NCBI RefSeq assembly: GCF_003594915.1
Contig: NZ_QZCS01000015.1
Coordinates: 44,507 to 108,506, forward strand
DNA length: 64,000 nucleotides
Origin: Enterobacter chuandaensis
Lineage (GTDB): Bacteria; Pseudomonadota; Gammaproteobacteria; Enterobacterales; Enterobacteriaceae
Direction of reading: 5' to 3'
Shown here: one piece after another, positions 29,185 through 39,540 of the stretch
Layout of the letters: each line of letters starts with the position of its first letter
Position numbering within the stretch: position 1 is the first letter of the stretch
Notes under the pieces: model-generated
Databases searched by the model: none
Told to the model about the DNA's origin: nothing
What the model saw: only the letters and a program-made list of their open reading frames with translations
Program-made: the position numbers and the translations under genes

Positions 29185-29898
29185 TTACAGATAAACTAAC
29201 TCAACGTTTGTTAAGCCATCCAGAGTGGCTTCATCAGTAATACTCAGATCGTTGGTAGGGTTAATCATCGCTGCTACGCCGACATTAAAGTTAACATTAG
29301 TCTGCGGAACAGGGTCACCGCCTAATGTGTCACTGAAAGAGTACATCTCGCTCTTATCAGTTGTTACCTGCAAATAACGAACACCAGATTTATTACCCCA
29401 ATCCATGTTACCGCCGCTTGCCATGGTATAAGTTGGATACAGTACGTCTCCAGCTTCGTTTGTCACTGCACCACTCGTTTGTTGAATACCAAGTGAGTAA
29501 GCGCCAATTTTTTTACCGTTATACATACCCAGACCCGCAGTATACTTCGGCTCGAGAGCAAAATCTAAATCAACAAATGATGTGGGTAAATCTTCTGTAG
29601 GTGCAGAATCAGCGTGTGCATCGTTAAAGGTTACGGCAATACGCGTAGCATCTTCACAGGTAATATTGACAGGAACAATTTTAACATCGGCTAATGGGGT
29701 TACGGCGGTTGAATTTAACGATGCCACTTTCATCGTGCCAAAATCTGCGATTCCTCCGCCGCTGGTGAATGTCGGCGTGCATGAAGAAGGCAGAATTTTA
29801 CCCGTAACCTGAATATCAATACTGGATGCCGCCATTGCTGAGGACGCCGCTACAGCCAGCACGGATGCCAGCATCCCTTTTTTAAACATCGCGTTCAT
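29185..29898 (-). CDS. DUF1120-type fimbrial major subunit
   Basis: A 237-residue exported protein with a signal peptide (about 1-23, ending in SAMA). The mature protein begins SSIDIQVTGKILPSSCTPTF and has a second Cys in VPVNITCEDATR, the disulfide of a pilin-like Ig fold. It resembles the DUF1120 group that includes E. coli GltF and YhcF, which sit beside chaperone-usher genes. As first gene of the operon it is probably the most abundant subunit. The upstream 449 bases are AT-rich and should contain the promoter. Confidence 0.8.
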   Translation of the reverse strand: MNAMFKKGMLASVLAVAASSAMAASSIDIQVTGKILPSSCTPTFTSGGGIADFGTMKVASLNSTAVTPLADVKIVPVNITCEDATRIAVTFNDAHADSAPTEDLPTSFVDLDFALEPKYTAGLGMYNGKKIGAYSLGIQQTSGAVTNEAGDVLYPTYTMASGGNMDWGNKSGVRYLQVTTDKSEMYSFSDTLGGDPVPQTNVNFNVGVAAMINPTNDLSITDEATLDGLTNVELVYL

Positions 29899-30347
29899 TT
29901 TATTTCCTTATATAAGTGAAATACAAAATAAACCAGATAATGAATATCTGGCCTGGGGTTATTACTTAAAACAGTTTGTTTTTGGAAAGTAGCATTACAG
30001 ATAAATTCGATCAATACTTCAAAAGTCTTTTAGGATTTACGCCTGAGGAATTCCTTAAAACTCAGGATCAATTATATTTTCACTGAATATGAAACCGGTA
30101 ATATAGCATCAAAAAAACACAATGCATTCTTTTGATAAATACATACAGAAGGCTGGTCTGACCTTATATTTGAAATGTGTATGGAATTGCTTAATTTCAA
30201 ACAAAAGTGACCAAAGAGGTGAAACATTTACATTTATTGTTTCATTAATCAGGAATAGCTTAGAAGATATGCGAGGAGATAGCGGGAAGGAATAGAAGAA
30301 AGTAAACCTGTCCCGGCTCCGAAGAGCAGGGACAGCGGCAACATAGC
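29899..30347. other. AT-rich intergenic region upstream of the fimbrial operon
   Basis: No convincing gene is seen in this 449-base gap. It is much more AT-rich than the core genes. A short inverted repeat CCTGAG/CTCAGG lies at about 30042-30066. The far end (30312-30340) has an imperfect hairpin TGTCCCGGCTC/GAGCAGGGACA that probably ends transcription of the DUF1471 gene on the minus strand. The low GC content suggests H-NS silencing of a laterally acquired operon, which is inference. Confidence 0.5.
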
Positions 30348-30560
30348 TTACTTGTTCAGTTCAGCGGTCATATGCACGCGGTTACCGGAAAATGCCTGGG
30401 TAATCTTGTAAGAAGACGCGCCCGCTTCCTGAGCCTGAGCAGCGATTTTCGCTTCTGCGCCATCAATGGTAGACGCGGTTGCGGTCACCGTCTGTGCAGC
30501 GAAAGAACCGAAAGAAGTAGCCAGAGCGATTACAGCGACAAAAGTTTTGATGCTTTTCAT
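30348..30560 (-). CDS. DUF1471 (YhcN/BhsA-type) small periplasmic protein
   Basis: A 70-residue protein with a signal peptide (about 1-22, ending in SFAA) and a short alpha/beta domain typical of the YdgH/BhsA/McbA family: an EAKIAAQAQEAGASSYKITQAFSGNRVHMTAEL core near the C-terminus. Members are stress-induced periplasmic proteins linked to biofilm, acid or oxidant response; which one this corresponds to is not clear. The start is supported by an AAAGGG ribosome site. An imperfect hairpin follows the stop. Confidence 0.85.
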   Translation of the reverse strand: MKSIKTFVAVIALATSFGSFAAQTVTATASTIDGAEAKIAAQAQEAGASSYKITQAFSGNRVHMTAELNK

Positions 30561-30674
30561 AATATAAACCCTTTCATTAAGTTGTTTAGGTAAGGCACCG
30601 TGCCTTGATGAGATAAATATTAGCCCTCATCCTGAACAACTAAAAGCGGAAGGATTTGCTATTATCGTTCAAAA

Positions 30675-31511
30675 TTATTGATTAACCATTAATCGCTGTG
30701 GATGGGTATAAATCGTCGCCCTTCCCGGCTTGCAGAAGCCCACCAGCGTCAGGTTGCAGCGCTCCGCGACTTCTACCGCCAGCGTGGTTGCCGCCGACAC
30801 CGCAAACAGAATTTCCACGCCGCACATCGCGGACTTCTGCACCATCTCATAGCTTGCACGGCTGGAAACAAGCGCCGCGCCCTGCTGCCAGAGATCGCTT
30901 TCCTGCGCACGACGGCCTAATAGCTTGTCGAGCGCGACGTGGCGGCCTACGTCCTCATGCCCTCCGGCAATATCTCCTGACGGCAATACCCACGCCGCCG
31001 CGTGCGTGCAGCCACTCAATTGGCCGATGGGCTGTACGTCGTTGAGATGTTCCAGCGCATAGTCAAGATGCGCCAGATTAAAGGTCTGGGTAAAAGGCAG
31101 TGGCGCAACGGGCTTGCCAATATCGTTAAGCTGCTCAACACCACAAACGCCGCACCCGGTACGCCCGGCCAGCGCGCGACGGCGCTCTTTCAGCCCCATA
31201 AAGCGGCGGCTGGAGAGTTCAATTTGCACTTCCAGACCGTTACACGCCTGAACCACGTCCATGCCGTAGATCTCCTGCGGATGCGCAATGATGCCTTCCG
31301 AGAGGGAAAACCCGATGGCGAACAGTTCGAGATCTTTGGGTGAGGCCATCATCACCACATGCGAAATACCGTTGTAAACGAGGGCAACGGGCACTTCTTC
31401 CGCCAGAAAATCGGGCGTGGTATGGGTAATATGGGGCGGTCTGCGTACCGACAGTTCCACAATGCCCTCAGGCAGTGGCGATGAGCGGGTAGCACGGTTT
31501 TGTTTAGACAC
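30675..31511 (-). CDS. fdhD: Formate dehydrogenase sulfurtransferase FdhD
   Basis: Transfers sulfur from IscS to the molybdenum cofactor of formate dehydrogenases, which is required for their activity. The 278-residue protein carries the essential CxxC in [13 protein letters not shown] near residue 124 and the conserved [18 protein letters not shown]. The frame is open further upstream; the GTG at 31511 (MSKQNRATR) is preferred because AGGAA stands seven bases before it and the length agrees with E. coli (277). It is divergent from fdoG, the enzyme it matures. Confidence 0.95.
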   Translation of the reverse strand: MSKQNRATRSSPLPEGIVELSVRRPPHITHTTPDFLAEEVPVALVYNGISHVVMMASPKDLELFAIGFSLSEGIIAHPQEIYGMDVVQACNGLEVQIELSSRRFMGLKERRRALAGRTGCGVCGVEQLNDIGKPVAPLPFTQTFNLAHLDYALEHLNDVQPIGQLSGCTHAAAWVLPSGDIAGGHEDVGRHVALDKLLGRRAQESDLWQQGAALVSSRASYEMVQKSAMCGVEILFAVSAATTLAVEVAERCNLTLVGFCKPGRATIYTHPQRLMVNQ

Positions 31512-31673
31512 AGCGGTATTCCTGAACAACCACGGAAGTAAGCCTGCTATTGCAGCATAAACCACAGGCCTTACGCATAGTATGGATCAACTTTTCGACA
31601 CTCATTCTCCTACTCATTAAGAAGGGGTGCAAGCCGACCCCTGCTACACCCTTTTAACATGCAGAGCAGATAA

Positions 31674-31689
31674 CGTGATCGATGTCACA
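31674..31689. promoter_or_regulatory. CRP-like site between fdhD and fdoG
   Basis: CGTGA-TCGATG-TCACA matches the CRP consensus TGTGA-N6-TCACA with one mismatch. It lies in the 372-base divergent gap, about 195 bases before fdoG. A second structure, ATCCCTC/GAGGGAT at 31775-31796, lies closer to fdoG. The remaining gap shows nothing gene-like. Confidence 0.5.
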
Positions 31690-31883
31690 CTTTATAATCA
31701 ACACAGTGATAATACGTTCACTTTGTATTAACGCCGTTGGAACAGGTATACCGACATTGTGGTATTCTGATGATATCCCTCGGAGAAATGAGGGATTAAC
31801 GCAAATTTTTCTCCTTTGCGGTCAATTCTCAACCGCGAAGTTAAAACTACATATGTAAGCAATGTCGAAACAAGGAGTGACCC

Positions 31884-34800
31884 ATGCAGGTCAGCAGAAG
31901 GCAGTTCTTTAAGATCTGCGCTGGCGGTATGGCAGGCACCACGGCAGCGGCACTGGGCTTTGCGCCCGGCGTAGCGCTGGCGGAAACGCGGCAGTATAAA
32001 CTGCTGCGTACCCGTGAAACCCGTAATACCTGTACATACTGCTCTGTCGGTTGCGGGCTGTTAATGTATAGCCTCGGCGACGGTGCTAAAAACGCCAAAG
32101 CGTCTATTTTCCATATCGAAGGCGACCCGGACCATCCGGTCAACCGTGGTGCGCTGTGCCCGAAAGGGGCCGGTCTGGTGGACTTTATCCACTCCGAAAG
32201 CCGCCTGAAATTCCCGGAATACCGCGCGCCAGGCTCCGATAAATGGCAGCAAATCAGCTGGGAAGAGGCGTTTGACCGCATCGCAAAACATATTAAAGAA
32301 GACCGCGATGCCAACTTTATTGAGAAGAACGCCGACGGCGTCACGGTTAACCGCTGGCTCTCCACCGGGATGCTGTGTGCATCTGCCTCCAGCAACGAAA
32401 CCGGCTATTTAACCCAGAAATTCACGCGTGCGCTCGGTATGCTCGCGGTCGACAACCAGGCGCGTGTCTGACACGGACCAACGGTAGCAAGTCTTGCTCC
32501 AACATTTGGTCGCGGTGCGATGACCAACCACTGGGTCGACATCAAGAACGCCAACCTCATTGTGGTGATGGGCGGTAACGCCGCTGAAGCGCACCCTGTC
32601 GGGTTCCGCTGGGCGATGGAAGCCAAAATCCACAACGGTGCGAAACTGATTGTGATCGATCCCCGCTTTACGCGTACAGCGTCAGTGGCGGATTTCTACA
32701 CCCCTATTCGTTCAGGTACTGACATCACTTTCCTGTCAGGCGTACTGCTGTACCTGATGACCAACGAAAAATATAACCGCGAGTACACCGAAGCCTATAC
32801 CAACGCCAGCCTGATCGTGCGTGAGGATTACCACTTCGAAGATGGCCTGTTCAGCGGTTATGACGCGGAAAAACGCAAATACGACAAAACCAGCTGGAAC
32901 TACGAGCTGGATGAGAAAGGCTTTGCGAAGCGCGATACCACTCTGCAACACCCGCGCTGCGTGTGGAACCTGCTGAAAGAGCACGTTTCCCGCTACACGC
33001 CGGACGTTGTTGAGAATATCTGCGGCACGCCGAAGGCGGACTTCCTTAAGGTGTGCGAGCTTATTGCGGAAACCAGCGCGAAAGACAAAACCGCGTCGTT
33101 CCTGTATGCACTCGGCTGGACGCAGCACTCCATCGGCGCGCAGAACATCCGTACCATGGCAATGGTACAGCTGCTGCTCGGCAACATGGGGATGGCAGGC
33201 GGCGGCGTGAACGCCCTGCGCGGCCACTCCAACATTCAGGGTCTGACCGACCTCGGCCTGCTGTCGCAGAGCCTGACGGGTTACATGAACCTGCCAGGCG
33301 AGAAACAGCCCGACCTGCAAACCTACCTGACGGCCAGCACGCCAAAACCGCTGCTCGAAGGCCAGGTGAACTACTGGGGCAACTATCCGAAGTTCTTCGT
33401 CTCGCTGATGAAAGCCTTCTACGGCGACAAAGCGACTGCGGAAAACAGCTGGGGCTTTGACTGGCTGCCGAAGTGGGACAAAGGTTACGACGTTCTCCAG
33501 TACTTCGAGATGATGCACCAGGGCCAGGTCAACGGCTATATCTGCCAGGGCTTTAACCCGGTGGCGTCGTTCCCGAACAAGAATAAGGTTGTTGAATCTC
33601 TGTCGAAGCTGAAGTTCCTGGTCACGATTGACCCGCTCAACACCGAGACCTCGACCTTCTGGCAGAACCACGGTGAATCAAACGACGTCGATCCGTCGAA
33701 GATTCAGACCGAAGTGTTCCGTCTGCCGTCGACCTGCTTCGCGGAAGAGAACGGTTCTATCGTTAACTCAGGACGCTGGCTGCAGTGGCACTGGAAAGGC
33801 GCAGACGCCCCGGGCATCGCCATGAACGACGGCGAGATCCTGGCCGGTATCTTCTTACGCCTGCGTAAGATGTACGCGGCAGAAGGCGGCGCGAACCCTG
33901 AGCCAGTGCTGAACATGACCTGGAACTACTCGACGCCGGAAAATCCTTCCCCGGAAGAAGTGGCGATGGAGAGCAACGGTAAGGCGCTGGCGGACGTTAT
34001 CGACCCGGCAACCGGCGCGGTTCTGGCGAAGAAAGGCGATCAGCTCAGCACCTTCGCGCACCTGCGCGATGACGGTACGACCTCCAGCGGCTGCTGGATC
34101 TTTGCCGGTAGCTGGACGCCGAAAGGCAACCAGATGGCTAACCGCGACAACGCCGACCCGTCGGGCCTTGGCAATACGCTGGGCTGGGCATGGGCGTGGC
34201 CGCTCAACCGCCGCATCCTCTATAACCGTGCCTCCGCTGACCCGCAGGGCAACCCGTGGGATCCGAAGCGTCAGCTGCTGAAGTGGGACGGCGCGAAATG
34301 GGGCGGCGTGGATATTCCGGACTACAGCACTGCCGCACCGGGCAGCGACGTTGGGCCGTTTATCATGCAGCCTGAAGGGATGGGACGCCTGTTTGCTATC
34401 GATAAGATGGCCGAAGGTCCGTTCCCGGAACACTACGAGCCGTTTGAGACGCCGCTGGGCACTAACCCGCTGCACCCGAACGTGGTCTCTAACCCGGCAG
34501 CGCGTATCTTCAAGGGCGACTTTGAAGCGCTGGGTAAAAAGGACAAGTTCCCGTACGTGGGCACCACTTACCGTCTGACCGAACACTTCCACTACTGGAC
34601 CAAGCACGCGCTGCTTAACGCCATCGCGCAGCCGGAACAGTTTGTGGAGATCGGCGAGAAGCTGGCGAACAAGCTCGGCATTGCCCATGGCGATACCGTG
34701 AAGGTCTCCTCCAACCGCGGCTACATCAAAGCCAAGGCGGTGGTGACCAAGCGTATTCGCACGCTGAACGTTCACGGTCAGCAGGTGGATACCATCGGCA

Positions 34801-34934
34801 TCCCAATTCACTGGGGTTATGAAGGCGTGGCGAAGAAAGGGTTCATTGCGAACACCCTGACGCCGTTCGTCGGCGATGCGAACACGCAGACGCCGGAGTT
34901 TAAGGCCTTCCTCGTGAATGTGGAAAAGGTGTAA
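31884..34934 (+). CDS. fdoG: Formate dehydrogenase-O major subunit FdoG (selenoprotein)
   Basis: Catalytic subunit of the aerobic formate dehydrogenase: oxidises periplasmic formate and passes electrons through FdoH and FdoI to quinone. The 1016-residue protein starts with a twin-arginine signal (SRRQFFKICAGG). The [4Fe-4S] cluster ligands are in NTCTYCSVGCG and GALCPKG. The codon at 32469-32471 is TGA at residue 196 (ARV-Sec-HGPTVA), the selenocysteine that ligates molybdenum. Reading through it gives the exact family length, so gene callers that stop there will split the gene into pieces of about 195 and 804 codons. A SECIS-type stem-loop follows the TGA. Confidence 0.98.
32469..32510 (+). 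promoter_or_regulatory. Bacterial SECIS element following the Sec codon of fdoG
   Basis: Starting at the TGA, the sequence can fold into a lower stem (GGACCA with TGGTC) and an upper stem AGCAAG-TC-TTGCT whose loop contains the GU typical of SelB binding. The spacing of about 20 bases from TGA to the upper stem fits the fdhF/fdnG SECIS type. The structure was assigned by eye. Confidence 0.8.
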
Positions 34935-34946
34935 CGGAGACGACTT

Positions 34947-35849
34947 ATGGCTTATCAATCTCAAGACATTATCCGTCGTTCCGCGACTAACGGTTTCACG
35001 CCCGCGCCCCAGGCGCGGGACCACCAGCAGGAAGTGGCGAAGCTTATCGACGTGACCACCTGTATCGGCTGTAAAGCCTGTCAGGTGGCCTGTTCAGAGT
35101 GGAACGACATCCGTGACGAAGTGGGTCACAACGTCGGGGTGTACGACAACCCGGCGGACCTGACCGCCAAGTCCTGGACGGTGATGCGTTTCTCGGAAGT
35201 GGAGCAGAACGACAAACTGGAATGGCTGATCCGCAAAGACGGCTGTATGCACTGTGCGGATCCGGGCTGCCTGAAGGCGTGTCCGTCAGAAGGGGCTATC
35301 ATTCAGTATGCCAACGGCATCGTCGACTTCCAGTCCGAACAGTGCATCGGCTGCGGCTACTGCATCGCGGGCTGTCCGTTCGACGTGCCGCGCATGAACC
35401 CGGAAGACAACCGCGTCTATAAATGTACGCTGTGCGTTGACCGCGTTAACGTGGGCCAGGAGCCAGCGTGCGTGAAGACCTGCCCAACCGGCGCTATCCA
35501 CTTTGGATCTAAAGAGGATATGAAAACGCTGGCGGCAGAGCGCGTGGGCGAGCTGAAAACTCGTGGTTACGACAACGCGGGCCTGTACGATCCGGCCGGA
35601 GTTGGCGGTACGCACGTGATGTACGTGTTGCACCACGCCGACAAGCCGAACCTGTATCACGGTCTGCCGGAGAACCCGGAGATCAGCGCCACCGTGAAGT
35701 TCTGGAAAGGCATCTGGAAACCGCTGGCAGCGGTCGGTTTTGCTGCCACCTTCGCAGCGAGCATCTTCCACTACGTCGGCGTTGGTCCGAACCGCGCGGA
35801 AGAGGAAGACGACAACCTGCATGAAGAGAAAGACGAGGTGCGCAAATGA
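34947..35849 (+). CDS. fdoH: Formate dehydrogenase-O iron-sulfur subunit FdoH
   Basis: Electron-transfer subunit carrying four [4Fe-4S] clusters. The 300-residue protein has the four Cys groups [35 protein letters not shown] and [20 protein letters not shown] between residues 38 and 185. A single transmembrane helix near 255-275 ([20 protein letters not shown]) anchors it to the membrane. It starts 12 bases after fdoG behind AACGGAGACGACTT and overlaps fdoI by four bases. Confidence 0.98.
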   Translation: MAYQSQDIIRRSATNGFTPAPQARDHQQEVAKLIDVTTCIGCKACQVACSEWNDIRDEVGHNVGVYDNPADLTAKSWTVMRFSEVEQNDKLEWLIRKDGCMHCADPGCLKACPSEGAIIQYANGIVDFQSEQCIGCGYCIAGCPFDVPRMNPEDNRVYKCTLCVDRVNVGQEPACVKTCPTGAIHFGSKEDMKTLAAERVGELKTRGYDNAGLYDPAGVGGTHVMYVLHHADKPNLYHGLPENPEISATVKFWKGIWKPLAAVGFAATFAASIFHYVGVGPNRAEEEDDNLHEEKDEVRK

Positions 35850-36481
35850 GAAAACGTGACACCATCGTGCGCTACACCGCGCCGGAACGCATCAACCACT
35901 GGGTCACCGCCTTCTGCTTCATGCTGGCGGCGATAAGCGGGCTGGGGTTCTTCTTCCCGTCCTTCAACTGGCTGATGCAGGTACTGGGGACGCCGCAGCT
36001 GGCGCGCATCCTTCACCCGTTCGTGGGTGTGGTGATGTTTGCCTCGTTTATCATCATGTTTTTCCGCTACTGGCACCATAACCTAATCAATCGGGATGAT
36101 ATCTTTTGGGCGAAGAATATTCGTAAGATCGTCGTCAACGAGGAAGTGGGTGATACCGGGCGTTATAACTTCGGCCAGAAATGCGTATTCTGGGCGGCGA
36201 TTATCTTCCTGGTCCTGTTGCTGGTGAGCGGCGTGATCATCTGGCGTCCGTACTTTGCGCCTGCTTTCTCAATCCCGGTGATCCGATTTGCGCTGATGCT
36301 GCATTCATTTGCCGCAGTGGCGTTAATTGTGGTTATCATGGTGCATATCTACGCCGCCCTCTGGGTGAAAGGCACCATTACCGCGATGGTGGAAGGATGG
36401 GTAACCAGTACGTGGGCGAAGAAACATCACCCGCGCTGGTACCGTGAAGTCCGCCAGAAACAGGAAAAGTCATCTGAATGA
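35846..36481 (+). CDS. fdoI: Formate dehydrogenase-O cytochrome b556 subunit FdoI
   Basis: Membrane di-heme cytochrome that passes electrons from FdoH to the quinone pool. The 211-residue protein has four hydrophobic helices with candidate heme histidines in the first ([14 protein letters not shown]), second ([10 protein letters not shown]) and fourth helix ([18 protein letters not shown]). It overlaps fdoH and fdhE by four bases at each end, so the fdoGHI-fdhE unit is tightly coupled. Confidence 0.97.
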   Translation: MRKRDTIVRYTAPERINHWVTAFCFMLAAISGLGFFFPSFNWLMQVLGTPQLARILHPFVGVVMFASFIIMFFRYWHHNLINRDDIFWAKNIRKIVVNEEVGDTGRYNFGQKCVFWAAIIFLVLLLVSGVIIWRPYFAPAFSIPVIRFALMLHSFAAVALIVVIMVHIYAALWVKGTITAMVEGWVTSTWAKKHHPRWYREVRQKQEKSSE

Positions 36482-37407
36482 GTATTCGCATAATCCCGCA
36501 AGATGAGCTGGGGTCGAGCGAGAAACGCACGGCGGATTATATTCCGCCGTTGTTATTCCCCAGACTCAAGAACCTCTACAACCGCCGCGCAGAGCGTCTG
36601 CGCGAGCTGGCAGAGAACAACCCGCTGGGTGATTTTCTGCGCTTTGCCGCGCTGGTCGCCCACGCGCAGGAAGTGGTGCTGTACGACCACCCGCTGCAAA
36701 TGGACCTGACCGCGCGCATCAAAGAAGCCAACGCGCAGGGTAAGCCGCCGCTGGACATTCACGTCCTGCCGCGCGACAAGCACTGGCATAAGCTGCTGCA
36801 TTCGCTGATTGCCGAGCTGAAGCCGGAGATGAGCGGCACCGCGCTGGCGGTCATTGAGAACCTGGAAAAAGCCTCCGATCAGGAGCTGGAAGAGATGGCG
36901 AGCGCGCTGTTCGCCTCCGACTTCTCGCTGGTAAGCAGCGATAAAGCACCGTTCATCTGGGCTGCGCTGTCGCTCTACTGGGCGCAAATGGCGAGTCTGA
37001 TCCCCGGTAAAGCCCGCGCTGAATACGGCGAAGCGCGTCAGTTCTGCCCAGTCTGCGGCTCAATGCCCGTCTCCAGCATGGTGCAGATTGGCACCACGCA
37101 GGGGCTGCGCTACCTGCACTGCAACCTGTGTGAAACCGAGTGGCACGTGGTGCGCATCAAGTGCAGCAACTGCGAGCAGACCCGCGATCTGAACTACTGG
37201 TCGCTGGAAAATGAAGACGCGGCGGTGAAAGCCGAAAGCTGCGGCGACTGCGGCACCTACCTGAAGATTCTGTATCAGGAAAAAGACCCGAAAGTCGAAG
37301 CGGTGGCGGACGATCTCGCCTCGCTGATTCTGGACGCGAAGATGGAGCAGGAGGGCTTTGCCCGCAGCTCGATTAACCCGTTCCTGTTCCCGGGTGAAGG
37401 GGAGTAG
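36478..37407 (+). CDS. fdhE: Formate dehydrogenase formation protein FdhE
   Basis: Accessory protein needed for active formate dehydrogenases N and O; rubredoxin-like and thought to contact the catalytic subunit. The 309-residue protein, the same length as in E. coli, holds four CxxC pairs in its C-terminal half: [23 protein letters not shown] and CGDCGTYL, which would bind iron or zinc. Its ATG overlaps the fdoI stop. A terminator hairpin follows. Confidence 0.97.
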   Translation: MSIRIIPQDELGSSEKRTADYIPPLLFPRLKNLYNRRAERLRELAENNPLGDFLRFAALVAHAQEVVLYDHPLQMDLTARIKEANAQGKPPLDIHVLPRDKHWHKLLHSLIAELKPEMSGTALAVIENLEKASDQELEEMASALFASDFSLVSSDKAPFIWAALSLYWAQMASLIPGKARAEYGEARQFCPVCGSMPVSSMVQIGTTQGLRYLHCNLCETEWHVVRIKCSNCEQTRDLNYWSLENEDAAVKAESCGDCGTYLKILYQEKDPKVEAVADDLASLILDAKMEQEGFARSSINPFLFPGEGE

Positions 37408-37415
37408 TCTCCATT

Positions 37416-37446
37416 TAGCCCGGTCAGCCTCTTCGCTGCCGGGCTA
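37416..37446. terminator. Hairpin ending the fdo operon
   Basis: TAGCCCGG and CCGGGCTA pair around a 15-base loop, nine bases after the fdhE stop and immediately before the convergent antitoxin gene. It is symmetrical and could end both transcripts, although a long T tract is missing. Confidence 0.65.
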
Positions 37447-37447
37447 C

Positions 37448-37738
37448 TTACTGCGAAAGTGCAGGGATAACATGCTGAGGATCGTTGGCAATAGCCCGCA
37501 GTAGCGCTTTAGCCGGTCCTGTTGGTGAGCGCCTGCCTTGTTCCCAGTTACGCAGTGTATCGACACTAACAGAAATTAAATTCGCAAATTTACTCTGCGA
37601 TAGCCCGGAAGCCTGACGAATTTCTTTAATTTTCATCGCATCGATCTGAAAGGTGCGCGACGGTTCGCGTTTGCCCTCGGCAATTTCGTTCATTTGCGCC
37701 ATGCTTTGGGTTAAACGCTCAAACAGGGCCTTATCCAT
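37448..37738 (-). CDS. HTH antitoxin of a HigBA/NadS-like pair (toxin partner broken)
   Basis: A 96-residue antitoxin-type protein. An N-terminal helical segment precedes an XRE helix-turn-helix at about 35-85 (IKEIRQASGLSQSKFANLISVSVDTLRNWEQGRRSPTGPA), the pattern of HigA-2/NadS antitoxins. It begins only one base after the end of the toxin remnant (TAA followed by ATG), the usual toxin-first order of this family. The reading frame is complete while the toxin is not, so it now probably acts only as an orphan repressor. It occupies the spot where E. coli K-12 has yiiE/yiiF. Confidence 0.85.
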   Translation of the reverse strand: MDKALFERLTQSMAQMNEIAEGKREPSRTFQIDAMKIKEIRQASGLSQSKFANLISVSVDTLRNWEQGRRSPTGPAKALLRAIANDPQHVIPALSQ

Positions 37739-37968
37739 TTACCACCTCTCTATCATCTTTTTCAGAATAGCTTTCTCACTCGCGGAGAGGTCATCTTTAA
37801 TCCCTTTCCGCCAGCAAGCCAGCGAATCTTTCGCAAGCCTCCCGTATTCTGGATCAGATCGCCGTACTCCGGTTGCGTCGCCAGGAATATCTGGAACCTA
37901 TGATATTCATCGTCATCCAGTAACGTTTTGACGTCTTCTGTGAAAATGTCCGTTTCAATGAATAGCAT
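37739..37968 (-). pseudogene. HigB/RelE-type toxin gene with internal deletion and frameshift
   Basis: The first 56 codons (MLFIETDIFTEDVKTLL to IRWLAGGKG) match the N-terminal half of RelE/HigB-like toxins. After GGAAAGGG the frame shifts and stops after 68 codons. In the shifted frame the last bases (37739-37804) encode GIKDDLSASEKAIL... ending in MIERW, the normal C-terminus of the family. About 25-30 residues that should lie between, including the beta-strands with the catalytic Arg/Tyr region, are missing. A deletion whose length is not a multiple of three, perhaps between short AAAGGG repeats, explains this. The toxin should be inactive. Confidence 0.85.
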
Positions 37969-38116
37969 TAAACATACGCCATTGGCTTATAGTAACAAAT
38001 GTCTAATGTACGTCAATGACGTACCCCTTGCTGATTACGTTAACGGGATACGCCGAATAAAGCGAAGGATACGTTCTGCTACGTTGTGTATTTGCGAGCC
38101 GCTTTCCAGACGACCG

Positions 38117-39106
38117 TTATTCTTCCTCGTTCCCGCCCTCTTCATACGCGCCATACGGCTTCGCAGGGAGAACGATATAGGTGCCTTCAAACACCGCGCC
38201 CGGGGTTTCATCACCGAACAGCTCAACCTGCATCTGTACGCGGGCTTTGCGGCCTCGAGCCAGACGATCGAGATCGCCACCGAGAGCGCCAAGGTCCGCC
38301 ACCGCGCTCGGCTTGCCGCTGATAGGCGCGCTGTAGCGAATATGGGCATCGGCGAGAATGATGGTGCCGCCCAGATGGCGCTCGCGCAGCATCAGCCAGA
38401 TAAGCCCCCAGCCGGTGAGCGTGGCCAGTGAGAAAAGACTTCCGGCAAACAGGGTGTGGTGCGGATTTTGATTGCCGGTTTCCGGCATGGTGGTAATGAA
38501 TTTTTGCCCGGTGTACTGCTGGATGCGCACGCCCATCTTTTCACTTAGCGGGATGTGTTCATACCAGGCCTGCTGCAGCTGTCCGCACCAGTCCGCGCGA
38601 TGCAAAATATCGTCCAGCGTGGCGATGGGTTTGATCATCAAGAAGTGGCGAATCGGCGTGGTTTGCGGAGCGGTGATTTCGCCCTGGTTAACGAAACCGA
38701 GTTTGGCAAAGAACTCCACGGCATCTTCCCGGGCGCTACAGGTGACGCGCTTGACGCCTTCCTGGCGGGCGACGGACTCCAGCGTCATCGCCATCAGGGT
38801 GCCGAGGCCTTTGTCCTGCACTGACGGGTGAACCGCCATAAAGCGAATAGACGCTTCGTTATCGGCGTTGATATACAGTCGCCCGACGGCGACGAGGTTA
38901 CCCTCTTCGTCCATCACCATCTGATGGTGGGCCATCGCGTCCCAGGCGTCGCGTTCAGAGCCTTTTGGCTGATGCAGTGGCTTGCGCAGCATTTCCCAGC
39001 GGAACTGGTAATACGCGTTTAACTCTTCTTCCGTTTGCGGTACTCGAAGGTGATACATAGCTGTACTCTCTCTTGTTACCCGCGGCCACGCCGCCAGTTG
39101 GCTCAT
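38117..39106 (-). CDS. yiiD: YiiD, fused GNAT acetyltransferase and thioesterase-like protein
   Basis: A 329-residue two-domain protein, reported in E. coli as a fatty-acid biosynthesis protein (FabY) supporting initiation; that role is recalled, not shown here. The N-terminal GNAT domain (about 20-160) has the acetyl-CoA loop [15 protein letters not shown]. The C-terminal YiiD_C domain (about 180-320) has a hot-dog-like [19 protein letters not shown] and [15 protein letters not shown]. The start at 39106 overlaps the dtd stop (ATGA) and matches the E. coli protein, although an in-frame ATG at 39058 (MYHLRVPQ) has a better AGAGAG ribosome site and could be the true start. Confidence 0.93.
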   Translation of the reverse strand: MSQLAAWPRVTRESTAMYHLRVPQTEEELNAYYQFRWEMLRKPLHQPKGSERDAWDAMAHHQMVMDEEGNLVAVGRLYINADNEASIRFMAVHPSVQDKGLGTLMAMTLESVARQEGVKRVTCSAREDAVEFFAKLGFVNQGEITAPQTTPIRHFLMIKPIATLDDILHRADWCGQLQQAWYEHIPLSEKMGVRIQQYTGQKFITTMPETGNQNPHHTLFAGSLFSLATLTGWGLIWLMLRERHLGGTIILADAHIRYSAPISGKPSAVADLGALGGDLDRLARGRKARVQMQVELFGDETPGAVFEGTYIVLPAKPYGAYEEGGNEEE

Positions 39107-39540
39107 ACCTGGAGCCAGAATGTGACGGGGCCATCGTTCACCAGTGAGACCTGCATATCTGCAGCGAATCGTCCGGTTTGCGTATTCATTTCCTGTTGGC
39201 GACAACGCTCAACAAAGTACTCGTAAAGTGCTTCTGCACGATCCGGCGCGGCGCCTTTAGAGAAGCTCGGGCGCATGCCGCGCTCGGTATCCGCTGCCAG
39301 CGTAAACTGGGAAACCACCAGCACGCTGCCGCCCGCCTGCTGGACGTTCAGGTTCATCTTGCCTTCCGCATCGCTGAATATGCGGTAGCCCAGCACGCGC
39401 TCGCATAAGCGGTTAGCTTTTTGTTCGTCATCATCCTTTTCGACACCTAACAACACCAAAAGTCCTGGGCCAATTTCACCCGTCACCTCTCCCTCCACGG
39501 TGACGCTGGCACGGGTTACGCGCTGTATCAATGCAATCAT
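39103..39540 (-). CDS. dtd: D-aminoacyl-tRNA deacylase Dtd
   Basis: Removes D-amino acids (and glycine mischarged on tRNA-Ala) from tRNA. The 145-residue protein shows the two family motifs that form the chiral-proofreading site: [18 protein letters not shown] with the SQFTL element near residue 78, and [11 protein letters not shown] with the Gly-Pro element near the C-terminus. It overlaps yihY upstream and yiiD downstream by four bases each, so yihX-yihY-dtd-yiiD form one translationally coupled operon on the minus strand. Confidence 0.98.
   Translation of the reverse strand: MIALIQRVTRASVTVEGEVTGEIGPGLLVLLGVEKDDDEQKANRLCERVLGYRIFSDAEGKMNLNVQQAGGSVLVVSQFTLAADTERGMRPSFSKGAAPDRAEALYEYFVERCRQQEMNTQTGRFAADMQVSLVNDGPVTFWLQV

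Noticed and set aside
32469..32471. fdoG as a broken gene because of the in-frame TGA
   Set aside because: The position (residue 196), the downstream stem-loop and the exact full length identify it as a selenocysteine codon.
30675..37407. Inversion of the fdhD-fdoGHI-fdhE segment relative to E. coli
   Set aside because: When the whole window is read in the opposite direction the order and strands agree with E. coli, so no rearrangement is needed.
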